Source: JAEXOD01 sp937930275
GTDB taxonomy: Bacteria > Bacteroidota > Ignavibacteria > Ignavibacteriales > Melioribacteraceae
NCBI GenBank assembly: GCA_036733965.1
Contig: DAIMZL010000095.1
Location: 1 to 11,497, forward strand
DNA length: 11,497 nucleotides
Reading direction: 5' to 3'
Below the pieces are notes generated by a model. That model saw only the letters and a list, made by a program, of their open reading frames with translations. It searched no databases and was not told the origin of the DNA. Below are positions 7,560-11,497 of this stretch, piece by piece (the stretch's first letter is position 1; the number at the start of each line of letters is the position of its first letter). The position numbers and the translations under genes were made by a program.

Positions 7560-8691
7560 CTTACCGAATGAACTGCTTAGCAGCTATTTTAACAACGAAT
7601 GCACTAACGAAGACATATACATTATAAAACAACTTCTTAAGTATGACCATAATAAAGACAAATATTTGCATTTTAAAGAAGTATATAAAAATGAGTTTGC
7701 CGGAGCAGATTTATTAACCTCTAACATAATGTACTTCCCTTATAGTAAAAAAGAATTTGCAAAAATGCCACAAGCCGGAGAAGTTTGGAGGTTAAAAAGA
7801 GTAATGCCTGTTATTAACTGCAATATTATTGAACCGGTTGCACAAGAACGTTTTATTTTTATTTTAAGCGAACCTTTACCCCTTGAAAACTCTGACGGTG
7901 TTGTTTCCGAAAATTTAGATTATTATAATTTTTTGGCATTACCAATATCTTTTGAATTAAATTTTGCAACTCATCACGATTATATAATTCCTTCAAATAA
8001 TGATGTTTTGGGCATTGGATTTATGATTTCGACCGACTACGCTTTTAATGTTTCAAATAATCAATTGGATAGATATATCGGTAGAATTAAAAATGAAGAT
8101 ATTGACTGCATATTAAATATGCATTTTTACGAGTATGGAGCAGATTACAAAGAACAGATTTATCAAAATGCCTTAAAGGGTATTTTTTTTGATGACGACT
8201 TTGGACCTAAATACAATTACAGGTTTATTATTGAAGATAACTTTAATGATATTACCGAGTACAATACGACGTTATTTGAAATGTTTGAAACTACCCAAAT
8301 TAATGAGAATACTTATACTTATATTTCCAATCCAATTAATAGAGTTGCAGCTGATGACGGAACAGGCACTAATTTAAAAGAGGAAAAAATAACGCTGCTA
8401 AAAAACAAATCGCATGATATCTATCTTAATATTACTGAAACCGGCGAGTGTATTTTATTCATAACTCATAATAAATCAATTATTAACGGAAATGCTTTAT
8501 TAACTATAAAATCGTTAGATAATACAATTTTAATTGAAAAAGATTTAGATTTAACAAAACTTAAGGTAAATACTAAGTTGGAAATAAAAAATCTTAAAGA
8601 TAAATTTATATTATCCATTGATTACAATACGGCTAACGTTTTAACCAAAGTTATTGATTTTAATTTAAGTGAGATTATTGATGAGGAATGA
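7537..8691 (+). CDS. Anti-sigma-like protein with MazF-like domain, CalpT-like candidate
   Basis: A 384-residue soluble protein that I read in three parts. Residues about 9-55 (NELLSSYFNNECTNEDIYII, then KQLLKYD and a second helix) follow the pattern of anti-sigma N-termini (LLxxYLxGELSxxExxxVxxxL). Residues about 78-215 look MazF/PemK-like: AGEVWRLKR (80-88), ERFIFILSEP (104-113), FLALPIS (132-138), ISTDYAFNV (164-172), then QLDRYIGRI (176-184). A flexible linker (about 240-280, NRVAADDGTGTN at 268-279) leads to a beta-rich Ig-like end (about 281-384). In the known CRISPR-associated Lon pathway the CalpT protein holds a sigma factor and is cut by the protease. This gene sits between the sigma-like and protease genes, as expected for that role, and the linker is a plausible cut region. 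It starts at ATG with GAGGAG and overlaps the next gene by 11 bases. Domain names are by eye only. Confidence 0.55.
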   Translation: MYEYEAKTLPNELLSSYFNNECTNEDIYIIKQLLKYDHNKDKYLHFKEVYKNEFAGADLLTSNIMYFPYSKKEFAKMPQAGEVWRLKRVMPVINCNIIEPVAQERFIFILSEPLPLENSDGVVSENLDYYNFLALPISFELNFATHHDYIIPSNNDVLGIGFMISTDYAFNVSNNQLDRYIGRIKNEDIDCILNMHFYEYGADYKEQIYQNALKGIFFDDDFGPKYNYRFIIEDNFNDITEYNTTLFEMFETTQINENTYTYISNPINRVAADDGTGTNLKEEKITLLKNKSHDIYLNITETGECILFITHNKSIINGNALLTIKSLDNTILIEKDLDLTKLKVNTKLEIKNLKDKFILSIDYNTANVLTKVIDFNLSEIIDEE

Positions 8692-9880
8692 TTTTGTTTT
8701 TGAACGATATAATAGTTTTATTAAATCTTATTTAAATGAAGATTACCCAAGCACGGAAGAAATTGATTTAATACATAAAATAATACAAAACAATTACTTG
8801 CAAGGCCGACTTGATAAAAAATTGCTTGAAAAAATGGAGTCTTTGCTTGACTTAAGGTTTAATCCGCAAAATGAAATTATTGGTATTGCCGAATTTCCCG
8901 TAGTGAATGAAACCGATTCGTGTATCTGCAGTATTAAAATTGAAAACGAAAGCGAGAAAAAAAATAAACTTGATGAAAGAATATCAAACAAAAAGGAATT
9001 AGACGAAATAGCAAATTTTTTATATGCTGAAATAAATAAAAACTTAATAAATGTTAATACAAAAAATAAAGATTTATTTATTCTTAACTTTAATAAAAAA
9101 TTTTTGTTGGGTAAGCATTTATTTGAGAATACCGATTTTAACAAATTGCATGTAGATGGTACATCCTTTTTGTTTGCGGCTGTTGTTGCTTTTGTTTCTA
9201 ACGTCTTTAAATTACCTATAAATGCAAATTATATTTTTACCGGTGCATTTGATTATAAGGGGAATGCCGTTGCAGTAAATAGCATTGATAAAAAATATAA
9301 AATAATAAAAAAAGAAAGGCCCAACACCCAAAAAATATTTATTCCGCCAATTTCATTAATTAATGATAATAAAATATTAGACATAATTAATTCCGAGAGG
9401 GCTATTTTTGAAGAAGTTAAAGATATTGGAACATTAATTGAAAAAGTTTTTAATAAAACACTTAAAGAAATTTGCGAAATTGATACCGATAGTTTTATTA
9501 AGGATTATTATTATGTTTTATGTAAATTTTTAGAGGCAAAAGATTTTGAGCTTAAAAAAGAATATTATGATGATATTTTGATGCAAAATAAAAATATCGA
9601 GTTCTGGACGTTTTCCGGAGAGAATTTTGATGTTTTTCCCGCGGATTTAAGTTTTAAACATACTACAAACAATACGGATTTTATAATTTTTTACGGTAAA
9701 GTTGCTAATATTTATACAGGTTATATTTTAGCTCATCCTTATAAACAGAGCGAATCATATTTTTGCATTAAAGAAGGGAAAGACGGCGGTATTAAAATTT
9801 TTGCTCGTCCTAAAGGAGATAAGCAATACATCGGCTATTACATAGATTCACCTGAAATTAATAATTTGCTTAAAAATTAA
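8681..9880 (+). CDS. Lon-fold serine protease without ATPase, CRISPR-linked (CalpL-like)
   Basis: A 399-residue protein whose middle (about 62-255) is a Lon proteolytic domain. Against E. coli Lon the stretch from the catalytic Ser aligns without a gap: VDGTS gives Ser162 (Lon Ser679), then Pro179, TG at 187-188, Gly194 and Lys205 (Lon Lys722), a Ser-Lys distance of 43 in both. The strand NEIIGIAEF (64-72) matches the entry strand of the domain and KIFIPP (218-223) the strand after the Lys. There is no AAA+ module, no signal peptide and no membrane segment. The N-terminal 60 residues are helical. The C-terminal part (about 256-399) is a helix pair followed by a beta-rich region I do not recognise; it does not look like SAVED or a Rossmann-type CARF. 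I chose ATG 8681, inside the end of the previous gene, over GTG 8669; AGTGAG lies seven bases upstream. Expected target: the upstream anti-sigma-like protein. Confidence 0.75.
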   Translation: MRNDFVFERYNSFIKSYLNEDYPSTEEIDLIHKIIQNNYLQGRLDKKLLEKMESLLDLRFNPQNEIIGIAEFPVVNETDSCICSIKIENESEKKNKLDERISNKKELDEIANFLYAEINKNLINVNTKNKDLFILNFNKKFLLGKHLFENTDFNKLHVDGTSFLFAAVVAFVSNVFKLPINANYIFTGAFDYKGNAVAVNSIDKKYKIIKKERPNTQKIFIPPISLINDNKILDIINSERAIFEEVKDIGTLIEKVFNKTLKEICEIDTDSFIKDYYYVLCKFLEAKDFELKKEYYDDILMQNKNIEFWTFSGENFDVFPADLSFKHTTNNTDFIIFYGKVANIYTGYILAHPYKQSESYFCIKEGKDGGIKIFARPKGDKQYIGYYIDSPEINNLLKN

Positions 9881-9948
9881 TTTTATTTTGGAAATTCTAA
9901 AATATTTATACTCTTACTAATTATCATTAATAATTTAAGAGGTACAAA

Positions 9949-10029
9949 ATGTTTTGGGAAATAGTAGTTAAAGTTGTTGTTGCCGTAGCAGTTGAAGTAG
10001 TTAAAGAATTGAGTGACGGGGCTAATTAA
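9949..10029 (+). CDS. 26-residue amphipathic small protein
   Basis: A short open frame with a good ribosome site (AAGAGGT at 9937-9943, five bases before the ATG). The peptide is Val-rich (MFWEIVVKVVVAVAVE, then VVKELSDGAN), with charged residues at 4, 8, 16, 19 and 20, so a helix would have one charged and one hydrophobic face. Its stop codon lies in the loop of a rho-independent terminator. Position 69 bases after the protease gene suggests it is the last gene of that transcript or has its own promoter. Function unknown: membrane-active peptide, peptide effector or leader peptide are all possible. Too short for statistical coding tests, but the ribosome site, start, stop and terminator fit together well. 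Confidence 0.6.
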   Translation: MFWEIVVKVVVAVAVEVVKELSDGAN

Positions 10030-10048
10030 CAGCCCCCAACTTTTTTTT
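10018..10048 (+). terminator. Rho-independent terminator overlapping the small gene's end
   Basis: GGGGCT (10018-10023) and AGCCCC (10031-10036) form a six-base GC-rich stem with a seven-base loop, followed by CAAC and eight T (10041-10048). It ends the transcript of the protease operon and small gene, so the downstream cmr genes probably use their own promoter. Confidence 0.85.
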
Positions 10049-10049
10049 G

Positions 10050-10096
10050 TTACAAATTTTTTGTTGCATGTGTACAATAAATATTGTAATTTGTAA
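10050..10096. repeat. Nested inverted repeats downstream of the terminator
   Basis: Outer arms TTACAAATT (10050-10058) and AATTTGTAA (10088-10096) are perfect and enclose a second palindrome, TACAAT (10073-10078) with ATTGTA (10083-10088). Both share a TACAA core, as expected for paired operator sites. It could also fold as an RNA. It lies between the protease operon and cmr1. Confidence 0.45.
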
Positions 10097-10120
10097 AAAA
10101 TATTTAAAAGAGTTTGAGTA

Positions 10121-10282
10121 ATGCTAAGTATTGAGAGGTTAATAAAGGCTTTTGTGTATAGTAGCGGTTTGAGCGCATACATACCGCAATATATCATATC
10201 TAACCGGTTGGGGGTACTACAATCAGGTTATAGAAAGGCTTTTTTTAATTTGGTCAATTATTTATCCATTATTTTAAAGTAA
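10121..10282 (+). CDS. Doubtful 53-codon open frame upstream of cmr1
   Basis: ATG at 10121 to TAA at 10280-10282, with only a weak AAAAGAG site at 10106-10112. The product would be hydrophobic and basic (begins MLSIERLIKAFVYSS). The stretch is less AT-rich than its surroundings and holds codons rare in the neighbouring genes (CGG, GGG, AGG). It also has RNA-like pairings (GCGGT 10164-10168 with ACCGC 10183-10187; AACCGGTT at 10202-10209) and a seven-T run at 10240-10246. A small RNA is therefore as likely as a protein. Confidence 0.25.
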   Translation: MLSIERLIKAFVYSSGLSAYIPQYIISNRLGVLQSGYRKAFFNLVNYLSIILK

Positions 10283-10411
10283 ATTATACTAAAATACGGA
10301 AATATGGAAAAATTATAACTATTTATATATAAATCACGAATTGTTGATTTTTTAATTAATATATAAAATTAAAGATGACTAAATAAAATTTCAAAAAATA
10401 AGGAGAATTGA

Positions 10412-11401
10412 ATGGAAAAACTTGTTTTCGAATGTGAAACTATTACCCCTATGTTTTTGGGAGGTGCTGACGGCAATGCCGAACTTAGACCCCCAAGCAT
10501 TAAAGCCGCATTACGATTTTGGTGGCGGGCTTTGAACGGCGGGTTACCCCTTGAGCAATTAAAACGACAAGAAGCCGAGATTTTTGGAGGTAGCGGGGAT
10601 AATGAAGGGAAAAGTAAGTTTAGTATTAGAGTTGAAAATAGTAAAATTAAACCCAGTCAAAGATTATTAAAATCATTTAGAGTACCTGCAATTAACCATC
10701 ATTCAATAAGTATAAGTATTCTTGATTATTTAACTTTTGGACCGTGCAGTTATAATAAAACTATTAAAAGCAACGAATACAATCGTACATATATAGATAT
10801 TGGTTCAAAATTTGATCTTGTGTTTTCCTATGATAATAATTTAATAAATAAAACCGAGATTTTTGATCTCTTGTTTTTGGTTTCTTGCATAGGCGGACTT
10901 GGAGCAAAATCGAGAAATGGTTTTGGAAGGTTTATTATTAAAAACGATGAAATAACCGAAGATTATTTTGCTAATTTATTAAGTAAGATTAAAAAGATTA
11001 AAAATGATATAGCTGAATTTACAGCTTTTTCAAAAGATGTAAAAATTTACAGAACAAAAGTCTCAGGTGCTACACCTTTAGAATGCCTAAAAGATTTAGG
11101 TACACTTTATTTGCGAGGACGCGAAAGTGTTGAAGGAAAACACATTTATAAACTTAGACAATATATAGCTTCACCGATAATAGTAAATAAAAGAACTGAA
11201 TCGATTTTAGAGAGGCATGCAAAATTACATTTTATGACAGTAATAAAAGAGAAAAATGAATATTTTGGTTATATCTTCTTTTTACCATATCTCTATTGCA
11301 GTCAACATCCCGCAAAAGCAAAAACAAAATCTTCTGATTTTACTTTAGCGACAAATAAATTAAACAACCATTTTAAGACGAATATGACGGTAATACTATG
11401 A
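10412..11401 (+). CDS. cmr1: Type III-B CRISPR RAMP protein Cmr1
   Basis: Cmr1 is the Cas7-like head subunit of the Cmr effector complex, which uses CRISPR RNA to bind target RNA. This 329-residue protein shows the family's N-terminal signature: ITPMFLGGAD (11-20), then ELRPPSIKAALRFWWRAL (24-41) and EIFGGS (56-61). The glycine-rich RAMP loop GGLGAKSRNGFG is at 161-172. Length is normal for the family. AAGGAG at 10400-10405 lies six bases before the ATG, and the stop overlaps the next start as ATGA. It is the first gene of the Cmr operon, so the signalling genes upstream are likely its ancillary module. Confidence 0.95.
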   Translation: MEKLVFECETITPMFLGGADGNAELRPPSIKAALRFWWRALNGGLPLEQLKRQEAEIFGGSGDNEGKSKFSIRVENSKIKPSQRLLKSFRVPAINHHSISISILDYLTFGPCSYNKTIKSNEYNRTYIDIGSKFDLVFSYDNNLINKTEIFDLLFLVSCIGGLGAKSRNGFGRFIIKNDEITEDYFANLLSKIKKIKNDIAEFTAFSKDVKIYRTKVSGATPLECLKDLGTLYLRGRESVEGKHIYKLRQYIASPIIVNKRTESILERHAKLHFMTVIKEKNEYFGYIFFLPYLYCSQHPAKAKTKSSDFTLATNKLNNHFKTNMTVIL

Positions 11402-11497
11402 CAAAGTACTTATTTTTATTTACAATTAGTCCTGTTCAATCGTTTATTGCCGAAGCAAGAAAAACAAGAGATCTTTTTACCGCAAGCAGTATTTTAT
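11398..11497 (+). CDS. cmr2: Start of Cas10/Cmr2, cut by the window edge
   Basis: Only the first 33 codons are present. KYLFLFTISPVQSFI followed by AEARKTRDLFTASSIL is the characteristic N-terminus of Cmr2, the Cas10 large subunit of type III-B complexes (compare the IGPVQxFIAxARKTxDLWxxS pattern). Cas10 proteins of this family can make cyclic oligoadenylates from ATP through a GGDD palm domain, which is not visible here. The ATG overlaps the cmr1 stop (ATGA) and has no clear ribosome site of its own, so translation is probably coupled. Confidence 0.93.
   Translation, partial: MTKYLFLFTISPVQSFIAEARKTRDLFTASSIL

Larger units (their letters stand above)
10049..10411. other. Intergenic region before the cmr operon
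   Basis: About 360 bases between the small gene's terminator and cmr1. It holds the nested inverted repeats, the doubtful 53-codon frame or RNA-like stretch, and then a very AT-rich part (10283-10411). That last part should contain the cmr promoter: TTGTTG at 10341-10346 and TATAAA at 10362-10367 are a poor pair (15-base spacing). AATTTCAAAA occurs at 10387-10396, 25 bases before cmr1, and also at 5917-5926, 27 bases before the first gene of the signalling operon. No CRISPR repeats are seen. Confidence 0.5.

Noticed and set aside
8794..9144. 116-codon minus-strand open frame inside the protease gene
   Set aside because: Phe/Ser/Leu-rich shadow of a Lys/Asn/Glu-rich coding strand; the sense frame has a full Lon domain.
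9883..10197. 104-codon minus-strand open frame across the region before cmr1
   Set aside because: It runs antisense through the 26-codon gene and its terminator, has no ribosome site, and shows no recognisable domain.
10236..10250. Terminator at the T run before cmr1
   Set aside because: Only a five-base TAACC/GGTTA stem with a 20-base loop lies upstream, ten bases away from the T run.
10049..10411. CRISPR array near cmr1
   Set aside because: No regularly spaced repeats of about 25-40 bases anywhere in the window; the array must lie outside it.

Overview
The window is AT-rich DNA that looks like a metagenome-assembled scaffold from the Bacteroidota/Chlorobiota (FCB) side of bacteria, most likely an Ignavibacteria-like lineage. 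Two proteins carry the type IX secretion (T9SS) type A sorting module with the NYPNPFNP signature. One also carries two Fibrobacter-type FISUMP domains. Several starts have purine-rich Shine-Dalgarno sites (AAGGAG, GAGGAG, GAGGTGAGGA), which is less typical of classical Bacteroidetes. Two runs of exactly 100 N (4438-4537 and 7405-7504) are scaffold gaps. The second is false: the 55 bases before it are repeated exactly after it, so the two contigs overlap and should be merged.

Left part (1-5479): an exported protein with a carboxypeptidase-regulatory-like start, an internal T9SS-type module and two FISUMP domains. Convergent to it is a T9SS-sorted surface protein with an internally duplicated module. 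Divergent from that is an exported thioredoxin-fold (TlpA-like) protein interrupted by the first gap. A 464-base gene-free AT-rich stretch (5480-5943) separates this housekeeping/surface part from a defence part.

Right part (5944-11497): four tightly packed genes, followed by a 26-codon gene with its own terminator, followed by the start of a type III-B CRISPR-Cas (Cmr) operon (cmr1, then the first 33 codons of cmr2/cas10). The four genes encode a small MazF/PemK-like protein, a sigma-factor-like protein, a protein with an anti-sigma-like N-terminus, a second MazF-like domain and a C-terminal beta domain, and a Lon-fold protease without an ATPase domain. The protease Ser162/Lys205 dyad has exactly the 43-residue spacing of E. 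coli Lon.

The reading I favour is a variant of the CRISPR-associated Lon protease / anti-sigma / sigma pathway (CalpL-CalpT-CalpS type). Cas10 would make a cyclic oligoadenylate signal on target RNA recognition, the Lon-like protease would be switched on and cut the anti-sigma/MazF-like protein, and the sigma-like protein would be freed to reprogram transcription. What differs from the described system as I remember it: the protease shows no recognisable SAVED or CARF sensor but has an unassigned C-terminal domain; there is an extra stand-alone MazF-like protein at the head of the operon; and a tiny amphipathic peptide gene lies between the signalling operon and cmr1. All functional links in this part are inference from motifs and gene order.
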